Part shown: positions 33,728-42,840 of the stretch, piece by piece
Position numbering within the stretch: position 1 is the first letter of the stretch
Layout: each line of letters opens with the position of its first letter
NCBI GenBank assembly: GCA_046294625.1
Contig: JBKBKN010000016.1
Location: 1-64,000 of the forward strand
Reading direction: 5' to 3'
Origin: JBKBKN01 sp046294625
GTDB taxonomy: Bacteria; Bacteroidota; Bacteroidia; M30B66
DNA length: 64,000 bases
The notes under the pieces: model-generated
What the model was told of the DNA's origin: nothing
The model's input: the letters and a program-made list of their open reading frames with translations, nothing else
Databases searched by the model: none
Position numbers and translations under genes: made by a program

Positions 33728-34284
33728 TGTCATACATTCCTAATCTAAAAACGAAATACAGGAACGAAGTAGTTCCAGCCCTTAAAGATGAATTTGGTTA
33801 CAAAAGCGTGATGCAGGTTCCTAAGCTTAAAAAGATTTGCCTTAACCAAGGTATCGGTCAGGCTGTTTCGGACAAGAAATTAATTGATGCTGCTATCAAT
33901 GAAATGACTATTATTTCTGGTCAGAAAGCGGTAGCAACTAAGTCCAAAAAAGATATTTCTAATTTTAAGCTACGCAAAGGCGTACCGATTGGTGTGCGAG
34001 TTACTTTGCGTGGTGAGAAAATGTATGAATTTCTCGAAAGATTAATCATCGTTGCATTGCCTCGTATACGCGATTTCCGCGGAATTAACGACAAAGGTTT
34101 CGATGGAAGAGGTAACTACACACTTGGTATAACAGAGCAAATTATTTTTCCTGAGATAAACATCGACAAAGTTTCAAAAATCATGGGTATGGATATCACT
34201 TTTGTGACTGATGCAAATACCGACAAAGAAGCTTTTGCATTGTTAAGAGAATTTGGTTTGCCTTTTAAAAACATTAAAAAATAA
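33727..34284 (+). CDS. rplE: Large ribosomal subunit protein uL5
   Basis: The 185-residue 5S rRNA-binding protein opens YIPNLKTKYRNEVVPALK, with FKLRKGVPIGVRVTLRG and the NYTLGITEQIIFPEI stretch. Its ATG overlaps the rplX stop by one base. Confidence 0.98.
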   Translation: MSYIPNLKTKYRNEVVPALKDEFGYKSVMQVPKLKKICLNQGIGQAVSDKKLIDAAINEMTIISGQKAVATKSKKDISNFKLRKGVPIGVRVTLRGEKMYEFLERLIIVALPRIRDFRGINDKGFDGRGNYTLGITEQIIFPEINIDKVSKIMGMDITFVTDANTDKEAFALLREFGLPFKNIKK

Positions 34285-34294
34285 AGCGAAGGTT

Positions 34295-34564
34295 ATGGCA
34301 AAGGAATCAATGAAGGCCAGAGAGGTTAAAAGACAGAAGCTGGTCGATCGTTATGCAGAAAAAAGAGCAAAGCTTAAAGAAGAAGGTGACTTCATCGGTT
34401 TGAGCAAGCTTCCGCGTAACTCTTCCAAAATCAGGTTACGCAACCGTTGTAAACTGACTGGTCGTCCTCGTGGCTATATCCGTCAATTTGGTCTTTCAAG
34501 AATTACATTTAGAGAGATGGCTTCTGAAGGAAAAATTCCAGGTGTAACTAAAGCAAGTTGGTAA
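34295..34564 (+). CDS. rpsN: Small ribosomal subunit protein uS14, zinc-free type
   Basis: The protein has 89 residues from ATG 34295; a longer frame from 34253 overlaps rplE and lacks homology, so it is rejected. It opens MAKESMKAREVKRQKL. The C-terminal LRNRCKLTGRPRGYIRQFGL has a single Cys instead of the two CxxC pairs of zinc-binding S14, so this is the C-minus form. Confidence 0.96.
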   Translation: MAKESMKAREVKRQKLVDRYAEKRAKLKEEGDFIGLSKLPRNSSKIRLRNRCKLTGRPRGYIRQFGLSRITFREMASEGKIPGVTKASW

Positions 34565-34583
34565 TCCCATATAAATAAAGAAA

Positions 34584-34988
34584 ATGACTGATCCAATTTC
34601 AGACTACTTAACAAGATTGAGAAACGCTATCAAAGCTAATCACAGGATAGTGGAAATCTCTTCATCGAAAATCAAGAAGGATATCACTAAAATCCTTCAT
34701 GATAAAGGATATATAACGAGTTATAAATTCGTTGAACCTGCTGAAGGTAATCCACAAGGCTCAATTAAAATTGCTTTGAAGTATCATCCTGTTTCAAAAA
34801 CATCGGCTATTAGAACGTTATCGAGAGTTTCTCGTCCTGGTCTAAGAAGATATTCTGGTGTTGATACACTTCCACGTGTACTCAATGGTTTAGGTATTGC
34901 CATTGTTTCTACATCGAAAGGCGTGATGACAGATAAGGAAGCGCGCAAAGAAAATGTGGGTGGAGAAGTTTTATGTTATATTTATTAA
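34584..34988 (+). CDS. rpsH: Small ribosomal subunit protein uS8
   Basis: The 134-residue protein binds the central domain of 16S rRNA, and in E. coli it regulates the spc operon. DPISDYLTRLRNAIKANH, SRPGLRRYSGVDTLPRVLNG, and the C-terminal GVMTDKEARKENVGGEVLCYIY are diagnostic. Confidence 0.98.
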   Translation: MTDPISDYLTRLRNAIKANHRIVEISSSKIKKDITKILHDKGYITSYKFVEPAEGNPQGSIKIALKYHPVSKTSAIRTLSRVSRPGLRRYSGVDTLPRVLNGLGIAIVSTSKGVMTDKEARKENVGGEVLCYIY

Positions 34989-35000
34989 CTGATTAAAGAA

Positions 35001-35555
35001 ATGTCAAGAATAGGTAAACTACCGATTAATTTGCCCAAAGGTGTTTCTGTAAATTACGCTAACAACGTGATTACGGTTAAAGGGCCGCAGGGCGAACTTA
35101 GTCAAACAATTGATCCGGCGATCGAAGTGGAAATCACTGAAACCGAGATTAGTTTTAAAAGAAATACTGATCAAAAAGATCACCGTGCAAAACATGGTCT
35201 TTACCGATCGCTTACCGCCAATATGGTGAAGGGTGTTTCTGAAGGATTCACTACCGAGCAGGAACTTGTAGGTGTTGGTTATAGAGCCAATGTTACCGGT
35301 CAATTGCTAGAGTTATCTTTGGGCTATTCACACAACATCGCTTTTGAAATTCCTAAGGAAATTAAAATTGAAACAAAAAGTGAAAGAGGTAAAAACCCGC
35401 TGATTATTATGAAGTGTGCCGACAAGCAGCTTCTTGGGCAGGTTGCTGCTAAAATCAGATCTTTGAGAGAGCCGGAGCCATATAAAGGTAAAGGTATCAA
35501 GTTTGTTAACGAAGTATTACGTCGCAAGGCTGGTAAGTCTGCAGGTAAAAAATAA
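35001..35555 (+). CDS. rplF: Large ribosomal subunit protein uL6
   Basis: The 184-residue protein lies near the factor-binding site and opens MSRIGKLPINLPKGVSV. The C-terminal signature reads EPYKGKGIKFVNEVLRRKAGKS. It is in standard position between rpsH and rplR. Confidence 0.98.
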   Translation: MSRIGKLPINLPKGVSVNYANNVITVKGPQGELSQTIDPAIEVEITETEISFKRNTDQKDHRAKHGLYRSLTANMVKGVSEGFTTEQELVGVGYRANVTGQLLELSLGYSHNIAFEIPKEIKIETKSERGKNPLIIMKCADKQLLGQVAAKIRSLREPEPYKGKGIKFVNEVLRRKAGKSAGKK

Positions 35556-35566
35556 TAGATAGTAAA

Positions 35567-35923
35567 ATGGCTATTACAAAAGAATTTAGAAGAAACAGGA
35601 TTAAGAAAAGAATCCGCAAAGTGGTTTCAGGTGAAGAAAGCGCTCCTAGACTAAGTGTTTTCCGTAGCAATAAGAGTATTTATGCTCAGTTAATTGATGA
35701 TACTAAGGGAATTACGCTGGTTTCAGCATCATCATCAGAACCTGAAATTGCAAATCAAAAAGGCACTAAAATCGATCAAGCTTCTCTAGTAGGTAAGGCT
35801 ATCGCTGCGAAGGCCTTAGAAAAAGGGATCAGTACAGTGAGATTTGACAGAAATGGATATCTCTACCACGGTCGTGTGAAATCATTGGCCGAAGGAGCTC
35901 GTGAAGGTGGATTAACATTTTGA
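35567..35923 (+). CDS. rplR: Large ribosomal subunit protein uL18
   Basis: The 118-residue 5S rRNA-binding protein shows PRLSVFRSNKSIYAQLIDD near the start and FDRNGYLYHGRVKSLAEGAR at the end. Order and length are typical. Confidence 0.97.
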   Translation: MAITKEFRRNRIKKRIRKVVSGEESAPRLSVFRSNKSIYAQLIDDTKGITLVSASSSEPEIANQKGTKIDQASLVGKAIAAKALEKGISTVRFDRNGYLYHGRVKSLAEGAREGGLTF

Positions 35924-35933
35924 TTAAAAAACT

Positions 35934-36452
35934 ATGGCAAACGTTAATATAAAAAGAGTAAAATCCAGCGATATCGAGCTTAAAGATAAGCTTGTAGCGG
36001 TAAATAGAGTTACCAAGGTTACCAAAGGTGGACGTGCCTTTAGCTTTTCAGCCATCGTTGTTGTTGGCAATGAGAAGGGCATTGTAGGTCATGGCCTAGG
36101 CAAAGCAAAAGAAGTAACTGATGCCATTGCTAAAGGAGTGGATGATGCTAAAAAATCGCTCATTAAGGTTCCTGTTATCAATGGCACTGTTCCTCATGAA
36201 CAATATGGTAAATATGGTGGTGCTTTAGTATTTCTTAAGCCAGCTGCTCACGGTACAGGTGTAATTGCCGGTGGTGCGATGCGTGCAGTATTGGAAAGTG
36301 TAGGTATCACTGATGTACTTGCAAAATCAAAAGGTTCATCAAATCCTCACAATGTGGTGAAAGCTACGATTGATGCACTAAGCCAAATGAGAGACGCTGC
36401 ATCAATAGCTCAACAGCGTGGTATCGCTATGGATAAAGTTTTTAATGGTTAA
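35934..36452 (+). CDS. rpsE: Small ribosomal subunit protein uS5
   Basis: The 172-residue fidelity protein has a double-stranded RNA-binding fold. VNRVTKVTKGGRAFSFSAIV, GHGLGKAKEVTDAIAKGVD and PAAHGTGVIAGGAMRAVLE are intact. I see no spectinomycin-resistance-type deletion in the KVTKGGRAF loop. Confidence 0.98.
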   Translation: MANVNIKRVKSSDIELKDKLVAVNRVTKVTKGGRAFSFSAIVVVGNEKGIVGHGLGKAKEVTDAIAKGVDDAKKSLIKVPVINGTVPHEQYGKYGGALVFLKPAAHGTGVIAGGAMRAVLESVGITDVLAKSKGSSNPHNVVKATIDALSQMRDAASIAQQRGIAMDKVFNG

Positions 36453-36464
36453 TAACAAGAAATC

Positions 36465-36650
36465 ATGGCAAAAATTAAGATAGTTCAAGTAAAAAGCGGA
36501 ATAGACAGACCAGCACGCCAAAAGAAAACTTTGATCGCGCTTGGAATAAGAAAAATGAATATTCCTGTAGTTCATGAAGCAACTCCGCAGATTCTTGGCA
36601 TGGTTGACAGCGTTAAGCACCTGCTTCACGTTGAAGAAGTAAATGTTTAA
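36465..36650 (+). CDS. rpmD: Large ribosomal subunit protein uL30
   Basis: The 61-residue protein shows IVQVKSGIDRPARQKKTLIA and the IPQILGMV-like TPQILGMVDSVKHLLHVEEV end. It lies between rpsE and rplO as usual. Confidence 0.96.
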   Translation: MAKIKIVQVKSGIDRPARQKKTLIALGIRKMNIPVVHEATPQILGMVDSVKHLLHVEEVNV

Positions 36651-36669
36651 TAGACAGATTTAAGAAAAA

Positions 36670-37116
36670 ATGAAACTTAATACAATCAAACCCGCTCAGG
36701 GCGCCACAAAGTCAGAGAAAAGAATTGGACGCGGACAAGGTTCCGGAAAAGGTGGAACTTCTACACGTGGGCACAAGGGCGCTAAATCACGTTCAGGATA
36801 CTCTTCCAAAGTAGGCTTTGAAGGTGGTCAAATGCCACTCCAACGTCGTGTTCCTAAGTTTGGATTCAAAAACATAAACAGAGTCGAGTACCGAGGCATC
36901 AATCTAGACAGACTTCAGACTCTGGCTGATGATAAGAATTTGGCTGAAGTAAACCTTACTGTCTTGATTGACAACGGTCTTGCCACAAAGAATACATTAA
37001 TTAAGATTTTAGGTAGAGGTGAATTAAAAGCAAAGCTTGCTGTGACTGCACATGCTTTTTCAGCTAAAGCTGAAGAAGCTATCACAACCGCTGGTGGAAC
37101 TGTTACAAAAATTTAA
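36670..37116 (+). CDS. rplO: Large ribosomal subunit protein uL15
   Basis: The 148-residue protein has the Gly/Arg/Lys-rich N-terminus (KRIGRGQGSGKGGTSTRGHKG) and GGQMPLQRRVPKFGF. It ends 2 nt before secY, the usual order. Confidence 0.98.
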   Translation: MKLNTIKPAQGATKSEKRIGRGQGSGKGGTSTRGHKGAKSRSGYSSKVGFEGGQMPLQRRVPKFGFKNINRVEYRGINLDRLQTLADDKNLAEVNLTVLIDNGLATKNTLIKILGRGELKAKLAVTAHAFSAKAEEAITTAGGTVTKI

Positions 37117-37118
37117 GC

Positions 37119-38459
37119 ATGAAGCGACTCATAGATACCATCAAGAACATTTATAAAATTGAAGATCTTCGCATAAAGATCATCAATACATTGGCCTTTA
37201 TCGCAATTTACAGATTAGGGTCATTTGTTGTATTGCCAGGTATTGATCCAAGTCAGCTTGATGCCCTGAAAGATCAGACATCTGATGGTCTTTTGGGTAT
37301 TTTGAATATGTTTTCCGGAGGGGCTTTTTCTAATGCATCAATTTTTGCGTTAGGTATAATGCCTTACATCTCTGCTTCCATTGTAATACAATTGCTAGGT
37401 ATAGCTGTTCCTTATTTTCAGAGACTACAGAAAGATGGTGAAAGCGGTAGAAAGAAAATCAATCAAATCACACGTTATCTTACTGTAATCATTACATTAT
37501 TTCAAGCTCCCGGATATATTGCAAACCTTATATCACAGGTAGGTAATCAGGCAATTGCCAATTCGGGTCCTTATTTTTGGATCCAATCAGTAATTATTCT
37601 TGTATCTGGTACCATGTTTGTAATGTGGTTGGGCGAGAAAATTACCGATAAGGGAATCGGAAATGGTATTTCGCTTATCATCATGATTGGTATCATAGCA
37701 AATCTTCCATTTGCTTTCACCGCTGAATTTTTCTCAAGACTCGAACAAGGAGGGTTAGTAGCTTTTGCACTCGAGTTGGTGATATTGCTTTTCGTGATTG
37801 TAATGGTGATTTTGTTGGTTCAAGGAACCAGACGGATACCGGTTCAGTTTGCCAAAAAAATAGTGGGCAACAAACAGTATGGTGGAGTAAGACAGTATAT
37901 ACCGTTAAAAGTGAATGCAGCTGGTGTAATGCCGATTATCTTTGCTCAGGCAATCATGTTCATTCCAATTACTATTGTTGGATTTGCTGATGTGGAGTCG
38001 TTAACAGGTTTTGCTGCTACTTTTTCTGATTTCACCGGTTTTTGGTACAACTTTACTTTTGCTTTATTGATTGTATTGTTTACCTATTTCTACACTGCTA
38101 TCACGGTTAATCCGAATCAGATGGCTGAAGATATGAAGAGAAATGGCGGTTTCATTCCGGGAATTAAACCAGGAAAGAAAACGGCTGAATTTATCGACTC
38201 GGTGATGTCTAAAATTACCTTACCGGGTTCTTTGTTTCTTGCATTTGTGGCTATTTTGCCTGCATTTGCAATGATTTTAGGTGTGTCTAACCAATTTGCT
38301 CAATTTTATGGCGGCACATCTCTTTTGATTTTAGTTGGTGTTGTTTTAGATACACTTCAGCAAATAGAAAGTCATTTATTAATGCGTCATTATGATGGAT
38401 TAATGAAAAGTGGCAGAATTAAAGGGCGTTCATCAAGCCCTGTGAGTATGGCCGGATAA
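37119..38459 (+). CDS. secY: Preprotein translocase subunit SecY
   Basis: The 446-residue channel of the Sec translocon has ten membrane segments. Visible hallmarks are IYRLGSFVVLPGIDPS in TM1, FALGIMPYISASIVIQL in TM2, LVQGTRRIPVQFAKK in the cytosolic loop, and TYFYTAITVNPNQMAEDMK. It exports the many signal-peptide proteins in this window, including the T9SS substrates, which must first cross the inner membrane. Confidence 0.98.
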   Translation: MKRLIDTIKNIYKIEDLRIKIINTLAFIAIYRLGSFVVLPGIDPSQLDALKDQTSDGLLGILNMFSGGAFSNASIFALGIMPYISASIVIQLLGIAVPYFQRLQKDGESGRKKINQITRYLTVIITLFQAPGYIANLISQVGNQAIANSGPYFWIQSVIILVSGTMFVMWLGEKITDKGIGNGISLIIMIGIIANLPFAFTAEFFSRLEQGGLVAFALELVILLFVIVMVILLVQGTRRIPVQFAKKIVGNKQYGGVRQYIPLKVNAAGVMPIIFAQAIMFIPITIVGFADVESLTGFAATFSDFTGFWYNFTFALLIVLFTYFYTAITVNPNQMAEDMKRNGGFIPGIKPGKKTAEFIDSVMSKITLPGSLFLAFVAILPAFAMILGVSNQFAQFYGGTSLLILVGVVLDTLQQIESHLLMRHYDGLMKSGRIKGRSSSPVSMAG

Positions 38460-38468
38460 TTTGTTGAT

Positions 38469-39269
38469 ATGATCTATTACAAAACAAATGATGAAATTGA
38501 GCTGATTAGACAGAGTTCTTTACTTGTTGCAAAAACACTGGGTGAAGTGGCGAGAGTCGTTGAGCCTGGAGTTACAGGAAGGCAGATTGACAAGATAGCA
38601 GATGAGTTTATCTGTGATCATGGAGGTAAGCCGGCTTTCAAAGGATATAATGGATTTCCGAATGCCCTTTGCATTTCTCCTAATGATGAAGTTGTGCATG
38701 GTATTCCAAATGACATTGCATTCAAAGACGGTGATATTATCTCAGTCGATTGTGGAGTTTTGTTGAACGATTTTTATGGTGATTCAGCTTACACTTTCGC
38801 TATCGGCGAAGTTGATCCTGAGGTTTTAAAGTTGCTTGCAGTAACTCAAGAGTGTTTATCCAAGGCAATCGAAGCGTGTGTGTCGGGAAAAAGAGTTGGA
38901 GATATTGGGCATGCAGTTCAATCTCATGCAGAGCTGAATGGTTATGGAGTGGTAAGAGAGCTTGTTGGACACGGTTTAGGTCGAAGCCTTCATGAAGGTC
39001 CCGAAGTTCCAAATTTTGGTCGCAGGGGTAATGGTCCAAAGCTTGCTGAAGGCATGGTAATCGCCATCGAACCCATGATCAACATGGGAAGAAGACAGGT
39101 GGTGTATGGTAAGGATGGTTGGACGGTTAAAACGATTGATGGTAAGCCATCTGCCCATTTCGAACATACAGTAGCTGTAAGAAAGCATCAGGCTGAAATC
39201 TTGTCATCGTTTGCAATGATTGAAGAGATACTGAAAAATAAGAATCAACAGGTTGTAAAACCAATATAG
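38469..39269 (+). CDS. map: Methionine aminopeptidase, type I
   Basis: The 266-residue metalloenzyme removes the initiator Met from new proteins. Metal ligands are visible in VDCGVLLNDFYGDSAYTF (two Asp), GHGLGRSLHEGPEVPN (His), AIEPMINMG (Glu) and HFEHTVAV (Glu). It has no N-terminal zinc-finger extension, so it is type Ia-like. It sits between secY and infA, an arrangement shared with many bacteria outside the gamma-proteobacteria. Confidence 0.97.
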   Translation: MIYYKTNDEIELIRQSSLLVAKTLGEVARVVEPGVTGRQIDKIADEFICDHGGKPAFKGYNGFPNALCISPNDEVVHGIPNDIAFKDGDIISVDCGVLLNDFYGDSAYTFAIGEVDPEVLKLLAVTQECLSKAIEACVSGKRVGDIGHAVQSHAELNGYGVVRELVGHGLGRSLHEGPEVPNFGRRGNGPKLAEGMVIAIEPMINMGRRQVVYGKDGWTVKTIDGKPSAHFEHTVAVRKHQAEILSSFAMIEEILKNKNQQVVKPI

Positions 39270-39275
39270 CATATA

Positions 39276-39494
39276 ATGTCAAAACAGGCATCGATAGAAC
39301 AGGACGGTACAATCATAGAAGCATTGTCAAATGCAATGTTTCGCGTTGAGTTGGAAAATGAGCATGTTATCACTGCACATATTTCCGGCAAAATGAGAAT
39401 GAATTATATTAAAATATTACCTGGTGATAAGGTAAAGGTGGAAATGTCTCCATACGATCTGACAAAAGGCCGAATTACTTATCGCTATAAATAA
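39276..39494 (+). CDS. infA: Translation initiation factor IF-1
   Basis: The 72-residue OB-fold protein binds the 30S A site during initiation. The stretch DGTIIEALSNAMFRVELEN, then HISGKMRMNYIKILPGDKV, then SPYDLTKGRITYRYK, is typical. It lies 6 nt after map. Confidence 0.98.
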   Translation: MSKQASIEQDGTIIEALSNAMFRVELENEHVITAHISGKMRMNYIKILPGDKVKVEMSPYDLTKGRITYRYK

Positions 39495-39504
39495 AAACTG
39501 AAAG

Positions 39505-39621
39505 ATGAAAGTTAGAGCATCCATTAAGAAAAGAAGTGCGGAGTGCAAAATTGTACGTCGCAAAGGGAGACTTTATGTGATTAACAAAAAGAATCCTAAA
39601 TTTAAACAACGTCAAGGTTAA
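39505..39621 (+). CDS. rpmJ: Large ribosomal subunit protein bL36, zinc-free type
   Basis: The 38-residue protein is read directly from the sequence in the gap between infA and rpsM. It opens MKVRASIKKRSAECKIVRR and ends NPKFKQRQG. The zinc ligands of the common form (CxxC...C...H) are mostly replaced (Ser, Cys, Asn, Phe), so this is the C-minus variant. Such variants do not need zinc and are usual in this phylum. Confidence 0.95.
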   Translation: MKVRASIKKRSAECKIVRRKGRLYVINKKNPKFKQRQG

Positions 39622-39641
39622 CATTATTATAACAGCAAATT

Positions 39642-40019
39642 ATGGCTCGTATAGCAGGTATAGATTTACCAAAAAATAAGCGTGGAGAAATTGGCCTTAC
39701 CTACATTTATGGTATAGGAAAGCCCACCGCGCAAAACATTCTTAAAGAAGCAAACATTAGCTTGGATAAGAAAGTTTCTGAGTGGAATGATGATGAGCTT
39801 TCAGCTATTCGTCAGATTATCAACGATAAGTACAAAGTAGAAGGCGGATTGCGTTCTGAAGTACAGCTTAACATCAAGCGTTTGATGGACATTGGTTGTT
39901 ACCGTGGAGTTCGTCACCGTGTAGGCTTGCCCGTACGTGGACAAACTACAAAAAATAACGCCCGCACCAGAAAAGGTAAAAAGAAAACTGTTGCTAACAA
40001 GAAAAAAGCTACTAAATAA
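39642..40019 (+). CDS. rpsM: Small ribosomal subunit protein uS13
   Basis: The 125-residue 30S head protein bridges to the large subunit. It opens MARIAGIDLPKNKRGEIGLTYIYGIG and carries GCYRGVRHRVGLPVRGQ and the NNARTRKGKKK tail. It is the first gene of the classical alpha cluster. Confidence 0.98.
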   Translation: MARIAGIDLPKNKRGEIGLTYIYGIGKPTAQNILKEANISLDKKVSEWNDDELSAIRQIINDKYKVEGGLRSEVQLNIKRLMDIGCYRGVRHRVGLPVRGQTTKNNARTRKGKKKTVANKKKATK

Positions 40020-40044
40020 TAGCTGCGTATTAAACAATTAAGAA

Positions 40045-40434
40045 ATGGCTAAAACAGCAAAAACGACAAAAAAACGTGTAGTGAAAGTGGAGCTTACAGG
40101 TGAAGCTCATATTAATGCCACTTTCAACAACATTATTATTTCTCTTACTAACAATGATGGACAGGTAATCTCATGGTCATCAGCGGGTAAGATGGGCTTT
40201 AGAGGCTCAAAAAAGAATACGCCTTATGCTGCTCAAATGGCGGCAGGAGATTGTTCAAAGGTGGCATACGAGCTTGGACTTCGTAAGGTAAAAGTCTATG
40301 TCAAAGGACCAGGTGCCGGTCGTGAATCTGCTATTCGTACGATTCATAACAGTGGTATCGAGGTTTCTGAAATCATCGATGTGACTCCTGTACCACACAA
40401 TGGATGTCGTCCTCCAAAACGCAGAAGAGTTTAA
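40045..40434 (+). CDS. rpsK: Small ribosomal subunit protein uS11
   Basis: The 129-residue platform protein shows NATFNNIIISLTNNDGQVISW, GKMGFRGSKKNTPYAAQMAA, and the C-terminal DVTPVPHNGCRPPKRRRV. It follows rpsM by 25 nt. Confidence 0.98.
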   Translation: MAKTAKTTKKRVVKVELTGEAHINATFNNIIISLTNNDGQVISWSSAGKMGFRGSKKNTPYAAQMAAGDCSKVAYELGLRKVKVYVKGPGAGRESAIRTIHNSGIEVSEIIDVTPVPHNGCRPPKRRRV

Positions 40435-40466
40435 TACATTTATTTAATTAAGAAAATTACAACAAG

Positions 40467-41072
40467 ATGGCCAGATATATCGGACCAAAATCAAAGATTG
40501 CAAGAAAGTTCAAAGAGCCTATTTTTGGACCTGACAAGTATTTGACAAAAAAGAATTACCCTCCTGGGATGCATGGCTTAGCGAAGAAAAGAGCTAAGAT
40601 GTCAGAATATGCTGTTCAGCTTCAAGAAAAGCAAAAGGTTAAATACACCTATGGTATTCTTGAGCGCCAATTTGCCAGAATATTTGACAAAGCATCTAGA
40701 GCTAAAGGAATAACCGGTGAAAACCTTTTGAAATTTATCGAAGCAAGATTAGATAACGTGGTGTACAGAATGGGCATAGCTCCGTCTCGTAGTGCTGCCC
40801 GTCAGCTCGTTTCTCACTGCCACATTACAGTAAACGGTTCGGTTGTGAATATTGCATCATACACTTTGAAACCAGGTGATAAAATCGCTGTTCGTGAAAA
40901 GTCTAAATCTTTGGAGGTAATTTCTACTTCTTTATCAGGAAGAACAAATAAATTTCCTTGGTTGGAGTTTGATCACAACAATAAAATGGGAACATTTATC
41001 AATTTCCCTGACAGAGAGCAAATCCCTGAACCATTCAAGGAGCAACTGATTGTCGAATTGTATTCAAAATAA
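40467..41072 (+). CDS. rpsD: Small ribosomal subunit protein uS4
   Basis: The 201-residue assembly initiator opens MARYIGPKSKIARKFKEPIFG. It has the S4 RNA-binding motif (RLDNVVYRMGIAPSRSAARQ and HITVNGSVVNIASYTLKPGD). There is no zinc-binding Cys cluster at the N-terminus. In E. coli it represses the alpha operon. Confidence 0.98.
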   Translation: MARYIGPKSKIARKFKEPIFGPDKYLTKKNYPPGMHGLAKKRAKMSEYAVQLQEKQKVKYTYGILERQFARIFDKASRAKGITGENLLKFIEARLDNVVYRMGIAPSRSAARQLVSHCHITVNGSVVNIASYTLKPGDKIAVREKSKSLEVISTSLSGRTNKFPWLEFDHNNKMGTFINFPDREQIPEPFKEQLIVELYSK

Positions 41073-41098
41073 CATTTAACCCATTAATCAATAATAAT

Positions 41099-42091
41099 AT
41101 GGCAATACTTGCATTTCAAAAGCCCGACAAGGTGGTAATGATTAATTCAACTGATTTTCAAGGTCAGTTTGAGTTCAGACCACTTGAGCCAGGATATGGC
41201 ATCACGGTTGGTAATGCATTGCGCAGAATCCTTCTTTCATCATTAGAAGGCTACGCCATAACCTCAGTAAGAATCGAAGGGGTTGATCACGAATTCTCTA
41301 CTCTTAAAGGAGTGGTGGAAGACGTAACGGAAATCATTCTAAACTTGAAGCAAGTTCGTTTTAAGCGTCAGATTGAAGGAACAGATAGCGAAAAAGTTTC
41401 TGTAATTTTTAGTGGTGGCAATCAATTCACTGCAGGTGTTATTGGGCAATTTACTTCTGCATTTCAAGTGCTGAATCATGACTTTGTGATTTGTAATCTT
41501 GATCCAGGTGTCACCTTGAAGTTCGATATTACAATCGAAAAAGGTAGAGGATATGTGCCTGCTGAAGAGAACAAACAAGCTAATGCACCCCTAGGAACTA
41601 TTGCTGTTGATGCAATTTTCACACCCATTAGAAACGTGAAATACTCTATAGAAAACTACAGGGTAGAGCAGAAAACAGACTACGAAAAATTGATTTTTGA
41701 TATAGAAACTGACGGCTCAATTCATCCCAAAGATGCTTTGAAAGAAGCAGCTAAAATTTTGATTCATCATTTCATGTTGTTCTCTGACGAGAAAATTACA
41801 GAAGATGTTGAAGAAAAAGTAGCTACAGAAGAGTTTGATGAAGATTCATTGCACATGCGTCAATTATTGAAGACGCGTCTAGTGGATATGGATCTTTCAG
41901 TAAGAGCCTTGAACTGCTTAAAGGCAGCCGATGTTGAAACACTTGCTGAGTTGGTATCTTTCAACAAAAATGATCTATTGAAATTCAGAAACTTTGGTAA
42001 GAAATCATTAACAGAGCTTGAAGAGCTTGTGTCAAGCAAGAATCTTCACTTTGGGATGAATCTCGCTAAATACAAACTTGATAAAGATTAA
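41099..42091 (+). CDS. rpoA: RNA polymerase subunit alpha
   Basis: The 330-residue alpha subunit nucleates RNA polymerase assembly. The N-terminal domain has EPGYGITVGNALRRILLSSL, and the C-terminal DNA/regulator-binding domain has LKAADVETLAELVSFNKNDLLKFRNFGKKSL in its helix-hairpin-helix. It lies between rpsD and rplQ as usual. Confidence 0.98.
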   Translation: MAILAFQKPDKVVMINSTDFQGQFEFRPLEPGYGITVGNALRRILLSSLEGYAITSVRIEGVDHEFSTLKGVVEDVTEIILNLKQVRFKRQIEGTDSEKVSVIFSGGNQFTAGVIGQFTSAFQVLNHDFVICNLDPGVTLKFDITIEKGRGYVPAEENKQANAPLGTIAVDAIFTPIRNVKYSIENYRVEQKTDYEKLIFDIETDGSIHPKDALKEAAKILIHHFMLFSDEKITEDVEEKVATEEFDEDSLHMRQLLKTRLVDMDLSVRALNCLKAADVETLAELVSFNKNDLLKFRNFGKKSLTELEELVSSKNLHFGMNLAKYKLDKD

Positions 42092-42136
42092 TACAGGGCG
42101 GTCAATCAAGGACTCCGAAAAAATTTATAGTTTAAA

Positions 42137-42757
42137 ATGAGACACGGAAAGAAAATAAATCACTTAGGCAGAACTTCATCGCACAGAAAGGCGATGATGT
42201 CTAATATGGCTGCTTCGCTCATTCTGCACAAGCGAATCAACACCACCTTGGCTAAAGCAAAAGCGCTTAGAACCTATGTGGAGCCTTTAATTACAAAATC
42301 GAAAGAAGATACTACCCACAGCCGCAGAACAGTTTTTGCATATCTGAAAAACAAGTTTGCAGTGAGCGAATTGTTCAGAGAAGTGTCTGTAAAGGTTGCT
42401 GATCGTCCGGGTGGTTACACCAGAATTATCAAAACCGGAAATCGTTTAGGTGATAATGCAGAAATGGCTATGATTGAACTTGTTGATTACAACGATGTAT
42501 ATGTAAAAGACAGCAAAGGTTCTAAAGGTGCCGCTAAGAAAAGTCGCCGTGGTGGTAAGAAAAAAAGTACAGAAGCTGTTGCATCTGCTCCTGCAGCTAA
42601 GGCTGCTGTGGTTGAAGCTCCAAGCCCAGCGGAGCCGGAAGTTGAAAACACCGCTGCTCCGCAAGTAGAATCCGCTGCAGATGATACTACTGCAGAAGTG
42701 CAACAAGAATCTCCTTCGACTGAGTCTGAGTCAAGTGAAGAAGAAAAGAAAGACTAA
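42137..42757 (+). CDS. rplQ: Large ribosomal subunit protein bL17 with long acidic tail
   Basis: The core (residues 1-120) is typical: MRHGKKINHLGRTSSHRKAM, LILHKRINTTLAKAKALR and RIIKTGNRLGDNAEMAMIEL. The full length is 206 residues against about 127 in E. coli. The extra 80 residues are a basic patch (KKSRRGGKKKS) followed by an Ala/Pro/Glu/Ser-rich acidic tail ending ESSEEEKKD, most likely disordered. It is the last gene of the super-operon, with a terminator after it. Confidence 0.96.
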   Translation: MRHGKKINHLGRTSSHRKAMMSNMAASLILHKRINTTLAKAKALRTYVEPLITKSKEDTTHSRRTVFAYLKNKFAVSELFREVSVKVADRPGGYTRIIKTGNRLGDNAEMAMIELVDYNDVYVKDSKGSKGAAKKSRRGGKKKSTEAVASAPAAKAAVVEAPSPAEPEVENTAAPQVESAADDTTAEVQQESPSTESESSEEEKKD

Positions 42758-42789
42758 GCATTGAAGCATAAAGATTAACAATTATTACT

Positions 42790-42824
42790 AAGGATAAAGC
42801 TCACCGGTTTTATCCTTTTTTTTT
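42790..42824 (+). terminator. Terminator of the ribosomal protein super-operon
   Basis: AAGGATAAA (42790-42798) and TTTATCCTT (42809-42817) form a 9-bp stem, followed by seven more T residues. It lies between rplQ and carA. Confidence 0.9.
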
Positions 42825-42840
42825 ATTATCGCATTTAGAA

